Shown here in pieces: positions 1 to 10,228 of a stretch of DNA of 64,000 nt. Position 1 is the first letter of the stretch; the number at the start of each line of letters is the position of its first letter. Position numbers and translations under genes: made by a program. This stretch comes from Actinoalloteichus hymeniacidonis (lineage in GTDB: Bacteria; Actinomycetota; Actinomycetes; Mycobacteriales; Pseudonocardiaceae): assembly GCF_014203365.1 (NCBI RefSeq), contig NZ_JACHIS010000001.1:2108001-2172000 (forward strand), read 5' to 3'. The notes under the pieces were generated by a model that did no database searches, had not been told where the DNA came from, and saw only the letters and a list, made by a program, of their open reading frames with translations.

Positions 1-1683
<1,683 letters not shown>

Positions 1684-2160
1684 GCTGGCTCCCGATGCGA
1701 CATGGCCCGACGCAGGCTGCGCGGGGCGCCTGTGATCACGCTATTCGATCGTGCTGCGTCCCGGCGATATCTCTGCTTGATCCCCTATCGACCGCTGCCG
1801 CCGGTTCGGCACGGCCAGGCCGGGCCCGCAGGTCGTCCAGGAGCGCCGGGGGTGAGGACGGATCGGCCGTTGGTTTGTAGATCCAAGGCAAATTGCTCCG
1901 AGGTCTTCGTGATTCGGCCACGCTTGCGACCTGGGCATGTAACCGTCTGTAGAGATTTCGGCCTGTGGATGTTCACCGGTTAGGTGCTGGGTCACAGCTG
2001 GTTGATGCGCTGGGTGACCGCCGAATACGTTCTGCTCTGTAGTCACGGCCAGGTCACAAGAGCAACACGAAACGCCCTTCCCGTTCTGGTGGATGGGCCG
2101 GTCGGATCCCCCGCCGACCCAGTGACCGTGGCCTTCCCCGAGGACGCAGGAAGGTTGAAC
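1684..2160. other. Intergenic region upstream of the M23 peptidase gene
   Basis: No convincing gene is present on either strand. The region must hold the promoters for glgX (leftward) and for the peptidase gene (rightward). I looked for a c-di-AMP (ydaO-type) riboswitch, which often precedes cell-wall hydrolase genes in actinobacteria, and could not assemble its conserved core. Confidence 0.5.
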
Positions 2161-3051
2161 ATGCCCCGAAACCGCACGAACGGGTCCGCCCGTCGCGGCG
2201 CAGGTAAGGCCGTCATCGCCTCAGCATTGGCAGGCGCGTTCCTGGTCGGCGGTCAGCCGATGCTCGCAGGCGCCAGCACCACCGAAGGCACCAACGACAC
2301 CACGGTCGCCGAGCAGCACGCCGCCCACCTGGCCGAGCTCTCCGAGCAGAAGATGCTCCCCAGGATCACCCCGTCGGTCCTGCCGGTCTTCCACGACATC
2401 AACCCCACCCTGGAGCTGACCAAGCTGGTCAGCCAGGCCAAGGCCGACGCCGACGCCGCAGCCGAGGAGGCCGCAGCGCAGGAGCAGGCCGAGGCGGACG
2501 AGGCAGCGGCGCAGGAGCAGGCCGCAGCCGAGGAGGCCGCTGAGCAGGAGCAGGCCGCAGCGCAGGAGCAGGCGGCCGCCGAGGAACAGGCCGCAGCCGA
2601 AGAGCAGGCCGTCGCCGAGGAGCAGGCCGCCGCCGAGGAAGAGGCTGCGACCGTCACGGCGTCCCCCGAGTTCGCCAAGCCGACCGAGGGCACCTTCACC
2701 TCCGGTTTCGGCGCTCGTTGGGGCACCACGCACTACGGCATCGACATCGCCAACTCCATCGGCACCCCGATCGTCTCCGCCACCGACGGCACCGTGATCA
2801 GCGCGGGCTCCGCCAGCGGATTCGGCCAGTGGGTTCGGGTCCAGGCCGACGACGGCACGATCACCGTCTACGGCCACATCGACACCTACTCGGTGTCGGT
2901 GGGTCAGCAGGTCCAGGCGGGCGAGCAGATCGCCACGATGGGCAACCGCGGCCAGTCCACCGGCCCGCACCTGCACTTCGAGGTCCACGTCAACGGTCAG
3001 AAGATCGACCCGCAGCCGTGGCTGTCGGCCCGGGGTATCGCCGTCCAGTAA
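2161..3051 (+). CDS. Secreted M23 (LytM-type) peptidoglycan endopeptidase with A/E/Q-rich coiled coil
   Basis: The 296-residue protein is predicted to be exported and to cleave peptidoglycan cross-bridges or to act as a LytM regulator of other hydrolases. It has an N-terminal signal sequence (about 1-38; positive start then a hydrophobic AVIASALAGAFLVGG core). A long Ala/Glu/Gln heptad-like stretch (about 100-165), probably a coiled coil, follows. The C-terminal peptidase M23 domain (about 185-290) keeps the zinc ligands HYGID (about 191-195) and HLHFE (about 270-274). The ATG at 2161 is preceded by AGGAAGG; the frame is open further upstream, but no signal peptide would result. A strong terminator follows at 3095-3124. 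Catalytic ligands look intact, so it is probably an active enzyme. Confidence 0.92.
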   Translation: MPRNRTNGSARRGAGKAVIASALAGAFLVGGQPMLAGASTTEGTNDTTVAEQHAAHLAELSEQKMLPRITPSVLPVFHDINPTLELTKLVSQAKADADAAAEEAAAQEQAEADEAAAQEQAAAEEAAEQEQAAAQEQAAAEEQAAAEEQAVAEEQAAAEEEAATVTASPEFAKPTEGTFTSGFGARWGTTHYGIDIANSIGTPIVSATDGTVISAGSASGFGQWVRVQADDGTITVYGHIDTYSVSVGQQVQAGEQIATMGNRGQSTGPHLHFEVHVNGQKIDPQPWLSARGIAVQ

Positions 3052-3094
3052 GACCAGGACGGCCACCGGCGCCAAAGACACACCGAACACCCGA

Positions 3095-3124
3095 GCCGCC
3101 CGCCAGGACACCCTGGCGGGCGGC
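3095..3124 (+). terminator. Rho-independent-like terminator of the M23 gene
   Basis: A perfect 13-bp stem (GCCGCCCGCCAGG / CCTGGCGGGCGGC) encloses the 4-nt loop ACAC and is followed by TTCC. It begins 43 bp after the stop codon. The lack of a long U tract is usual in actinomycetes. Confidence 0.85.
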
Positions 3125-3561
3125 TTCCGTGTCGGGGCTTGGGCCGGCGCCCGCGCCTCCTCATTCGGGTGGTCGAGGCTCTCGGCAAGGGGACACACCG
3201 TGGAGGTCACCCCGCCGGCGCCGTGGCGTACCCACGTTCACGGGTAGGCGGTCCCTGGCGCATCACGGTTCCCTCGGGTCCCGCAGGTCCCCGACGGGCA
3301 CGGGCGAGCTCGGGAGGGCTCCATCGATTCCCAGGAGGGTGGGACGCCCATCGTGTTCGCCGAGACGGGCGAACCTCGCTGCCGGACGCCGCTGCATTCC
3401 GATCCGCACCGTTTCAGAATCGGCACCGGGCGCGGGACCCCGGCGACTCGCCAGACCGAGCCGGAGCGCGCCGACCCGGCTCCGACGGCTGGTGTGTCGG
3501 GGCTTCACCGGATGTCGAGCCTCACTCGGCGCCCTGCTTTCGACAAGGAGGGTGGACAGCG
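3125..3561. other. Gene-free stretch before the cyclopropane synthase gene
   Basis: About 440 bp with no supportable gene. Open frames here have GC-rich, arginine-heavy translations typical of non-coding actinomycete DNA. A good ribosome binding site (AAGGAGGGTGG) for the next gene sits at its right end. Confidence 0.5.
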
Positions 3562-4881
3562 ATGCGTTCATCGCCCCAGGACATCGACCAGCGGGTGGCC
3601 TCTCCCACGCCGTCGCTGCTGATCCCGCGGCCCGAACAGGGCGAATGGCCGGGCCTGGCCGACCCACCGGACTCGCCGCTGCGCGCCAAGGTGGCCGAGG
3701 TTCTGTTTCGGAGCGCGGTGCGATCCCTGCCGCTGCGAGTGGAGTTCCCGGATGGAACGGTCCTCGGTGCGGGCGACGTGACCGATCCGCTGATGCGGTT
3801 GGTGCGGCCGAGGGCGTTCTTCCATCGGCTCGGCGCCGACGCCAAGATCGGCTTCGGCGAGGCGTACCTGGTCGGGGACTGGACCTCGAAACGGCCCGCC
3901 GACCTACTGACGGTCTTCGCCCAACGACTGACCAGGCTGATCCCTCGCCGCCTGCAACATCTCCGCCGGTTCGTCGAGCGTGCTCACCCGATCGAGGAGC
4001 GCAATACGCTGCGGGGGGCAAGACAGAACATCCACCGGCACTACGACCTGTCCAACGAGCTGTTCGAGATCTTCCTCGACGAGACGACCACCTATTCCTC
4101 GGCGCTGTTCGATGACTCGGCGGCGGACCCCACCGCACCCAGCGCAGCCGCCGATCCGATGTCCGGATTGCGCGCCGCCCAGCTTCGGAAGATCGACGCG
4201 ATCCTGGATCGGGCGGGGGTCGGCCCCGACACCACGCTGCTGGAGATCGGCACCGGATGGGGCGCCTTGGCCGTCCGAGCTGCTCAACGCGGCGCCGAGG
4301 TCACCTCGCTCACACTCTCCGCCGAGCAGCAACGGGCCGCGCAGACCCGGATCGCAGGTGCGGGGGTCGCCGACCGGGTGCGGGTGCTGCTGCAGGACTA
4401 CCGGGAGGCGGACGGCGGCTTCGACGCGGTGGTGAGCGTGGAGATGATCGAGGCCGTGGGCGAGCGGTACTGGCCCGACTACTTCCGGGCGGTGGATCGG
4501 CTGCTGCGGCCGGGCGGCCGGTTCGGTCTCCAATCGATTCTGATGCCGCATGACCGGATGCTGGCGGCCCGCAACAGCTATGGATGGGTGCACAAGTACG
4601 TCTTCCCCGGCGGTCTGATCCCGTCGATGCAGGCGATCGAGGAGAACCTGCGGTCGCATACCAGCCTGCGCATTCGCGAGGCACTGTTCTTCGGTGCCGA
4701 CTACGCGGAGACACTGCATCGATGGCGCGAGCGTTTCCTCGCCCGTTGGTCCGAGGTGGCCGAGCTCGGCTTCGATCCCACCTTCCGCCGGATGTGGGAG
4801 TTCTATCTCGCCTACTCCGAGGCGGGCTTCCGGTCCGGGCATCTCGACGTCGCGCAGTTCACGATCGTCAAGCCCGAATGA
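3562..4881 (+). CDS. Cyclopropane-fatty-acyl-phospholipid synthase family methyltransferase
   Basis: The 439-residue protein belongs to the CFA/mycolic-acid cyclopropane synthase family, which uses S-adenosylmethionine to add a methylene or methyl group to unsaturated acyl chains of membrane phospholipids. The N-terminal 140 residues match the CFA lid region (GDVTDPLMRLVRPRAFF; VGDWTS). The Rossmann methyltransferase follows, with motif I LLEIGTGWG at about 226-234 and the family's YSSALFDD segment just before it. The C-terminus (EFYLAYSEAGFRSGHLDVAQ) is typical. The ATG at 3562 follows GGAGGGTGG; the frame stays open upstream to about 3139, but that part has no homology. It stands alone between gene-free DNA and a two-gene membrane unit. 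The exact lipid product cannot be told. Confidence 0.93.
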   Translation: MRSSPQDIDQRVASPTPSLLIPRPEQGEWPGLADPPDSPLRAKVAEVLFRSAVRSLPLRVEFPDGTVLGAGDVTDPLMRLVRPRAFFHRLGADAKIGFGEAYLVGDWTSKRPADLLTVFAQRLTRLIPRRLQHLRRFVERAHPIEERNTLRGARQNIHRHYDLSNELFEIFLDETTTYSSALFDDSAADPTAPSAAADPMSGLRAAQLRKIDAILDRAGVGPDTTLLEIGTGWGALAVRAAQRGAEVTSLTLSAEQQRAAQTRIAGAGVADRVRVLLQDYREADGGFDAVVSVEMIEAVGERYWPDYFRAVDRLLRPGGRFGLQSILMPHDRMLAARNSYGWVHKYVFPGGLIPSMQAIEENLRSHTSLRIREALFFGADYAETLHRWRERFLARWSEVAELGFDPTFRRMWEFYLAYSEAGFRSGHLDVAQFTIVKPE

Positions 4882-5003
4882 CCTGCTCTTCTGCGATCCC
4901 GACGTTTGTCGGGATTGTCGTGATCGTCGGCGGGCGCTCGGCCATCGAGGCGAGTGCGGATGCGGGCTGCCGGGTCCGAATCGGCTGGTGCTAGCGTCGC
5001 AGG

Positions 5004-5504
5004 GTGCGTTCGGAGCTGCTGCGTCCCCGGTGGATCCTGCTGCATGTCGCGGCCGTGGTGATCATGATCACGAGCCTCCGGCTGGGCTGGTGGCAGTGGG
5101 AACGATCGCAGGCAGTGGGCGGCGACGGCCAGAATCTCGGATATGCCGGACTGTGGCCCGCGATCGCCGTGTTCGTCGGCTATGTGTGGTGGCGCTGGAC
5201 ACGTCTGGAACTCGAGCGGTCCGCCGAGGAATCCGAGCAGAACGCGGAGCCCGGTAGCGTCGAGGTCGCCTCGGCATCGGTTCCGGAGCAGAGTCCCCAG
5301 CCGACCACCCCGGCCGAACCGCAGCCGAAGGAGTCGGCCCGTGCCGCCGCCGTTCGCAGGCAGCTGGAGCGAATGCGAACCCGTGGCGAGCCGGGGCAGC
5401 ACGGTATCGGCGATGAATCGGTTCCCGCCGATGAGTTGTCCCAGTACAACGGCTACCTCGCCGAGTTGTCCGGCTCCGACGCGGAGCCGACTCGGAAGGT
5501 CTGA
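5004..5504 (+). CDS. Small membrane protein (LprD/glucitol-operon-activator-like)
   Basis: This 166-residue protein has two hydrophobic segments near the N-terminus (about 8-30 and 44-62, the latter ending YVWWRWTRLE). A charged, Pro/Glu-rich cytoplasmic tail makes up the second half. The opening RPRWILLHVAAVV and the LRLGWWQWER segment resemble a small actinobacterial membrane family usually encoded just upstream of a DUF3817 protein, as it is here. From memory, the mycobacterial pair is LprD plus a DUF3817 protein; I could not check this. The start is GTG at 5004, with only a weak ribosome binding site. The stop is 9 bp before the next start, so the two are probably co-transcribed. Function unknown. 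Confidence 0.75.
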   Translation: MRSELLRPRWILLHVAAVVIMITSLRLGWWQWERSQAVGGDGQNLGYAGLWPAIAVFVGYVWWRWTRLELERSAEESEQNAEPGSVEVASASVPEQSPQPTTPAEPQPKESARAAAVRRQLERMRTRGEPGQHGIGDESVPADELSQYNGYLAELSGSDAEPTRKV

Positions 5505-5513
5505 GGAGACGAC

Positions 5514-5855
5514 GTGACCCAGGTGCAGAATTCACCGGCCCCGGTGGTGCCTTCGGGCACCCTGTTGCGCTACCGCGTGATCTCCTACGTGGTCGGCGTG
5601 ATGCTCGTGGCCTTAGTCCTGGTGGCGATGCCCGTCCGCTGGCTCACCGGCGACCCGTTCCTGGTGGCGCTCATCGGGCCGCTGCACGGCTTCCTCTACA
5701 TGGTCTACCTGCTGTTCTGCTTCGACCTATCCCTCAAGGCCAAGTGGTCGATCAAGGCGACGATCCTGACCCTGCTCGCGGGGACGGTGCCGTTCCTGTC
5801 GTTCGTCGCCGAGCACATCGTCACCCGTAAGGTCCGCGACCGCGTTCGGATCTGA
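5514..5855 (+). CDS. DUF3817 integral membrane protein
   Basis: The 113-residue protein has the DUF3817 layout: an N-terminal RYRVISYVVGVML helix, a central GPLHGFLYMVYLLF helix with its conserved His, and a third helix near TLLAGTVPFLSFVAEH ending in a basic tail. Three to four membrane segments are predicted. The start is GTG at 5514, preceded by GAGGAGACGAC. It lies 9 bp after the preceding small membrane protein gene and probably shares its mRNA. The family has no established biochemical role; conserved neighbourhood in actinobacteria suggests an envelope function. Confidence 0.88.
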   Translation: MTQVQNSPAPVVPSGTLLRYRVISYVVGVMLVALVLVAMPVRWLTGDPFLVALIGPLHGFLYMVYLLFCFDLSLKAKWSIKATILTLLAGTVPFLSFVAEHIVTRKVRDRVRI

Positions 5856-5894
5856 CCTCGACCGGCAGGTCGTGCGTCACTCCGCGCCCGGTGA

Positions 5895-7373
5895 TCAGCG
5901 GCGATCCCGGAACAGCGCCCAGCCGATCGCCAGGACCGCGAGGCCGATCGACCAGAGCGGGCCGACACCGGCGATCGCCAACAGTGTGCAGGCCACCACG
6001 ATGTCCGGGCCCGCGATGAGCTGCACGATCAGATACACCGGGACGGCGCCCATCACCGGGTCGAGGGTGGCGCCCGAGTTGTAGTCCGGCGGCGGACGCA
6101 TCGCCGAGCGCAGTACTCCGGCCAGGCCGACTAGGGCGATCGCCGTCGCGGCCGACCACCACGGCACCGCCTCGACGGCGGGTGCCGTGGCCGCGCCCCA
6201 TAGCAGCGCGCCGATGGCGGGGGCGGCGAGCATCGTCAGCCGGATGGTCAGATCGGAGAAGGGCAGCATCCGACGTAGGGCGCCGCTGCGTGCCGTGAGT
6301 CGTAAACCCGCGGAGAGCCTGCCCACGGCGAAGAAGCCCACGACCAGGGCGACCGGCATCGTCCAGAGCGCGGGCAGCATCGTCGCCGCCACGTAGGGCA
6401 CGGCGGCGAGGGCGGCCCACCATCCGATGGACGACCGGCGACGCAGCGCTCGACGCAGCTCCGCGCGCAGCAGCGCGGGCACACCGTGAGCGGCGAGTCT
6501 GTGGCTGACGACCGTGCCCCGCCGTCGCCATCGCCGGGCTTCCATGATGTCGGCGAACAGGCCGGTGTCCATCCAGCCGACGGAGAGCCGGACGGTGCCG
6601 GTCAACTCGGCCGAATCGGTCAGCATGGTGCGGTCGATCAGGCCAACCGACCGAGCGGCCGAGCGCAGGCTCCAGAGAGCCAGAACCGCCACCGGGATCG
6701 AGGCTGCCAACCAAGGCAGCGCCGGCAGGCCGGGCAACGCCAGGTCGAGCACCGTGGCCAGCCCGGACCCGCCCGCGAGCAGGGTTCCCACCGCAGCCAC
6801 GGCCGAGCCCAGCACCCTCACGAGTCGCGGTCCGCGCGGAATCGATTGGGCGGTCACGGCCTGCCCGAACCCGATCACACCGATCAAGGCGCCGATCAAG
6901 GTCATACCCAGCAGGTCCGCGCCTGCGACCTGGGTCGACAGGGCGGCGCCGGAGACCGGGACAAGTGACACCAGGGCCGCTGCCGCCGTCGAGACGAGCA
7001 TTCGTGGGCGTAGCAGCGCGCCCCGGTCCACCGGGGTGGAGAAGATCCAGTGCGTCGAGGTCGCGGAGGCCGACAGCGGTCCGAGATCGGCGAGGACACG
7101 GAAGAGCAAGCCGAGGAAGGTCACCGTGATCCCGGCGAGCAGCCATGCCCTGCCATGTGGGTCTGCGGGAGTCTCGGCGGACTGCGACCAGTCCATGGCC
7201 GCCCACACGAGCTGTACGAGCAGTCCGCCGAGGATCACGGTGTACAGCAGGCCTTCGTAGATCCGACCCATCCGCGTCGTCGCACTGATGCGATGTCGAC
7301 GTCGTTGCCGCAGCAGGGTCCGCAGGTGTGCGGCGCTGACGGAGTGCCCGACCCCATCGGTTGTCGTGCTCAC
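5895..7373 (-). CDS. ABC-type exporter permease, DUF6297 family
   Basis: The 492-residue protein is very hydrophobic, with about ten to twelve predicted membrane helices and short charged loops, as in DUF6297 and ABC-2-type permeases of actinobacteria. It is encoded directly downstream of an ABC ATPase gene, and the two overlap by 4 bp (GTGA), so they should be translationally coupled and form one transporter. The start is the GTG at 7373 inside that overlap. No substrate-binding protein is encoded, which suggests export or a bacteriocin/antibiotic-resistance-type role; that is inference. Substrate unknown. Confidence 0.82.
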   Translation of the reverse strand: MSTTTDGVGHSVSAAHLRTLLRQRRRHRISATTRMGRIYEGLLYTVILGGLLVQLVWAAMDWSQSAETPADPHGRAWLLAGITVTFLGLLFRVLADLGPLSASATSTHWIFSTPVDRGALLRPRMLVSTAAAALVSLVPVSGAALSTQVAGADLLGMTLIGALIGVIGFGQAVTAQSIPRGPRLVRVLGSAVAAVGTLLAGGSGLATVLDLALPGLPALPWLAASIPVAVLALWSLRSAARSVGLIDRTMLTDSAELTGTVRLSVGWMDTGLFADIMEARRWRRRGTVVSHRLAAHGVPALLRAELRRALRRRSSIGWWAALAAVPYVAATMLPALWTMPVALVVGFFAVGRLSAGLRLTARSGALRRMLPFSDLTIRLTMLAAPAIGALLWGAATAPAVEAVPWWSAATAIALVGLAGVLRSAMRPPPDYNSGATLDPVMGAVPVYLIVQLIAGPDIVVACTLLAIAGVGPLWSIGLAVLAIGWALFRDRR

Positions 7374-7990
7374 CGGCCCACCTGGACCTGCTCGTCGGCG
7401 ATGGCCCCGGCGATGGACTCGTCATGGCAGGAGATCAGGATCGCGACCCCGGCGGCCTTCTCCGCGAGCAGCCGGTCCACCAACCAGCGTTTGCCCGCGG
7501 CGTCCAGTCGCTGCTCCGGTTCGTCGAGGATCAGCAGCTCGCGTGGGCGGACCAGACAGGAGGCCAGGCCGAGCCTGCGTCGCTGACCGGAGGACAGGGT
7601 GCCGGGGAGCTGATCGGCTACCGCCGCCAGCTCGAGTTCCTCAAGTAGCTCTTCGAGCATCTCGGCTGGGTCGTCGTCGCCATGGGCCCGCGCAAGCAGG
7701 TCGAGATGCTCGACCACGGAGACATCGGGGAAGAAGTCGGCGTCGTCGAGCCCGACGGCCAGGGCGGCCCGGATACGCGGGTCGGTCTCTCGGATCGGCC
7801 TGCCCGCCCAGGTGATCTCTCCCTCGTCAGGGTGATCGGCGCCCGCCACACAGCGCAGCAGGGTCGTCTTCCCCGCGCCGTTGGGCCCGACCAGCACCGA
7901 TGCCCGACCGGGCGCGGTCGTGAACCCCACCCCGTCCAAGACGGTGTGGGTTCCGAACCGTCGGGTCACTCCAGTCACTTCGAGCACCAC
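7370..7990 (-). CDS. ABC transporter ATP-binding protein
   Basis: The 206-residue nucleotide-binding subunit contains Walker A GPNGAGKTT (35-43), the signature LSSGQ (about 132), Walker B ELLILDEPE and an H-loop histidine in the segment ISCHDES. Length is short for the class but all motifs are present. It would energise the DUF6297 permease encoded immediately downstream with a 4-bp overlap. The start GTG at 7990 is followed by a second possible GTG one codon on; the choice does not affect the domain. A divergent TetR gene begins about 120 bp away, so the pair could be its target, although the regulator type argues otherwise. Confidence 0.92.
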   Translation of the reverse strand: MVLEVTGVTRRFGTHTVLDGVGFTTAPGRASVLVGPNGAGKTTLLRCVAGADHPDEGEITWAGRPIRETDPRIRAALAVGLDDADFFPDVSVVEHLDLLARAHGDDDPAEMLEELLEELELAAVADQLPGTLSSGQRRRLGLASCLVRPRELLILDEPEQRLDAAGKRWLVDRLLAEKAAGVAILISCHDESIAGAIADEQVQVGR

Positions 7991-8107
7991 GCCAGGCTAG
8001 CCGCGCGTCCGAGGTCGTCGGGGTTTCGCGTTCGGTGGCTTTGTGATCTTGATTTGGGCATCATGGTGATCGTCGGTATTCGTTCATCGCCTAGTGGAAG
8101 GCAGAGC

Positions 8108-8875
8108 GTGAGCAGCAAGCGACCCGGAGTCGCCGGGGGACCGAGAGGACCGGTCAAACGGCGTCCGGCCGCATCGCCGAGACGCCGTGACGAGCTGCTC
8201 GCCATCGCCGCCAGGCTGTTCGCGGCCCAGGGTTATCTCGCCACCAGCGTGCGGGAGATCGCGGATGCGGCGGGCATCCTCTCGGGCAGCCTCTACCACC
8301 ATTTCGACTCCAAGGAGTCCTTAGCCGACGAGCTGCTGCGTGGCCTGCTCGCCGCCCAGCGCGGCGGATACCAACAGGTGCTCGATGAGGGCGGCCAACC
8401 CAGGGAGATGATCGCGGGGCTGCTTCGCACCGACATCGGGTTGTTGGACACCCATCTGGAGGCGATCGCGGTCTTCCAGGCCGAGCGGCGGCACCTGGCC
8501 AGGGTGGACCGGTTCGCGTATCTCGATCGGCATCGCCGTTGGGTACAGCGTCAGTGGGCGACGCTGGTGGGCGAGGGCCAGCGAGCGGGCGTCTTCCGCC
8601 AGGACTTCGACGGCGCGCTGCTCTACCGGGTGGCCCACGAGTCGGTGTGGAATGCGGCGCATTGGTTCAACCCGCGCGGCCGGACCTCCGGTGCGGAGCT
8701 GACCGAGCAGTACCTGGACCTGCTCTTCCGGGGCCTGCTGGCGCGCGAGGACGACGAGATCGCCCTCGTACAGGCGCCGGAGGGGCGGACCGACGAGGAG
8801 ACCGACACGGTGGCCCCGGTGTCGTCGGCGGCCACCGTCCCCGAGGAGTCCGGCCCGGCGCCGGTCTTGGAATAG
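8108..8875 (+). CDS. TetR family regulator, KstR2-like
   Basis: The 255-residue protein has an N-terminal TetR helix-turn-helix (about 33-80). The segment ADAAGILSGSLYHHFDSKES closely matches KstR2, the mycobacterial repressor of the steroid ring-degradation regulon, which responds to a CoA thioester. The C-terminal half keeps the same pattern (VYRVAHESVWNAAHWF-like). The start GTG at 8108 has GGAAGG 6 bp upstream; an earlier in-frame open stretch lacks homology. A Pro/Glu-rich tail of about 35 residues is extra. No sterol-catabolism gene is in the window, so any targets are remote or the specificity differs. Confidence 0.86.
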   Translation: MSSKRPGVAGGPRGPVKRRPAASPRRRDELLAIAARLFAAQGYLATSVREIADAAGILSGSLYHHFDSKESLADELLRGLLAAQRGGYQQVLDEGGQPREMIAGLLRTDIGLLDTHLEAIAVFQAERRHLARVDRFAYLDRHRRWVQRQWATLVGEGQRAGVFRQDFDGALLYRVAHESVWNAAHWFNPRGRTSGAELTEQYLDLLFRGLLAREDDEIALVQAPEGRTDEETDTVAPVSSAATVPEESGPAPVLE

Positions 8876-8879
8876 CGTT

Positions 8880-8907
8880 CCCGAGCATCGGGCCTGCACG
8901 GCTCGGG
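8880..8907. terminator. Weak hairpin between convergent genes
   Basis: CCCGAGC (8880-8886) pairs with GCTCGGG (8901-8907) across a 14-nt loop, just after the TetR stop codon. It lies between converging genes and may end the rightward transcript. Only 7 bp long, so modest support. Confidence 0.4.
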
Positions 8908-8977
8908 TACGACGACGGCACGGTGGGACGACGGGCGACCGGCAGGCATGCCATGGCCGCCCGTGTCACAACGAAGG

Positions 8978-10228
8978 TCAGTTCAGAGCGTGCTCGTAGA
9001 TCTGCCGCATGGCCTCGGCATAGCGATTCGGGGTCAACGACTGCACCCGGGAGCGCGCGGCCGCACCCAGCCGTTCGGTGGACTCCGGGTCGCCCAACAA
9101 CCGGAGCAGGGCGTCACCGAAGCCATCCGGAGTGTTCTCGGCGAGCACCGCGTCGTCGCCGAGCGGGCCCGAGGCGTGCAACGCCGGGTCGCACAGCACC
9201 GAGGGCAGCCCGGTGAGTGCGGCCTCCTGCAACACCAGACCCTGCGTGTCGGTCATCGAGGGGAACGCGAAGACCTGGGACGCCGCGTAGCCCGCCGCGA
9301 CCACGTCCGGCGGCTGCTGCTCCAGGATGATCGTGTGGTCGGTGATGCCGTGCTCGGCCAGCAGCTTCGTCAACCACCGCCGCTCGTACACCGCGCCGAT
9401 GAGCATCAGCCGTGCCGACGGGATCTTCTCGATCACCTTGGCGAACGCGGGAGCGAGCAGGTCGATGCCCTTCTCCCGGTTGATCCGGCCCACGAACAAC
9501 GCCACCGGGGCGTCGGGGGCGATACCCCACTGGCTACGAAGCTCCTGAGCGGCCTTGGGCTCGATCCTCGGCAGGTTGATCCCCGCAGGCGCGACGAAGA
9601 GCTTGTCACTGTGCATCGGAAGCTTGGCGCGATCCAGGATGGCCGCGGTCGGCGCGATGATCGCGTCGGCATCGCCGAGCAGGATCTGGTTGATGGCGTC
9701 GATGGTCGCGCCGCGCCGCTCGACGTCCCGGTCGATCTTCGGCACGTCGGTGCCGAGTCTGCGGGCGTAGAGACGCATGAGCGTCCGCAGGCCGATGGCC
9801 GGGATGCGATATGCCTCGGCGTACGCGTGGAGGTCCGTGTGATACGTGTGCACGATGGGCAGGTTCAGTGACCGCGCCACGAACAGCCCCAGGAGTCCCA
9901 TGGGTCCCGGCGTGTGCACGTGGACCAGGTCGGGCTTCCACTCGGCCAGCTGCGCGACATGGCGGCTGCGTGGCCAGGTGAGCCGGAGCCCGGCGACCCC
10001 GCACGGCACCGAGCCCAGTTGGAGCACGCCGGGCTCGCTCTCCTGCTTGGGGTGCCGGGGCACCACCAACATGCTCGGGTTGCCTGCGGCGGCGAGGCTC
10101 GACATCAGCGTGCGCACCGAGGTGACGATCCCGTCGCGACGCGGGAGATAGGTGTCACTGAAGTGCAGCACGCGAAGCTGCCGTTGGCGATGTCCGGAGT
10201 CGTGGGTGCCGACCTGCGCCGGGATCAT
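8978..10228 (-). CDS. Glycosyltransferase family 4 (PimB/MgtA-like)
   Basis: This 416-residue GT-B enzyme is likely to transfer a sugar (often mannose) from a nucleotide donor to a lipid or glycan acceptor at the inner membrane face. The N-terminal acceptor domain contains SDTYLPRRDGIVTSVRTL (the GT4 glycine-rich start) and HVHTPGPMG. The C-terminal donor domain contains VGRINREKGIDLL and the EX7E-type segment QEAALTGLPSVLCDP. It resembles actinobacterial phosphatidylinositol mannosyl- or alpha-mannosyltransferases, but the acceptor cannot be assigned. The ATG at 10228 has no clear ribosome binding site, so a leaderless message or a slightly later start is possible. Confidence 0.88.
   Translation of the reverse strand: MIPAQVGTHDSGHRQRQLRVLHFSDTYLPRRDGIVTSVRTLMSSLAAAGNPSMLVVPRHPKQESEPGVLQLGSVPCGVAGLRLTWPRSRHVAQLAEWKPDLVHVHTPGPMGLLGLFVARSLNLPIVHTYHTDLHAYAEAYRIPAIGLRTLMRLYARRLGTDVPKIDRDVERRGATIDAINQILLGDADAIIAPTAAILDRAKLPMHSDKLFVAPAGINLPRIEPKAAQELRSQWGIAPDAPVALFVGRINREKGIDLLAPAFAKVIEKIPSARLMLIGAVYERRWLTKLLAEHGITDHTIILEQQPPDVVAAGYAASQVFAFPSMTDTQGLVLQEAALTGLPSVLCDPALHASGPLGDDAVLAENTPDGFGDALLRLLGDPESTERLGAAARSRVQSLTPNRYAEAMRQIYEHALN

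Noticed and set aside
1741-2046. A leftward 101-codon frame upstream of glgX
   Set aside because: No homology, atypical residues for the organism's proteins, and it occupies the expected promoter region.
1980-2160. Possible c-di-AMP (ydaO-type) riboswitch before the M23 peptidase gene
   Set aside because: Some GCCGAAT- and GGGGGA-like pieces occur, but the conserved helices and order could not be assembled.
2455-2650. Short repeated GAG/GCC/CAG units resembling tandem repeats
   Set aside because: They encode the Ala/Glu/Gln coiled coil of the M23 protein and are not a separate repeat element.
3139-3561. An N-terminal extension of the cyclopropane synthase frame
   Set aside because: The extension lacks homology and the ATG at 3562 has a strong ribosome binding site at the right distance.
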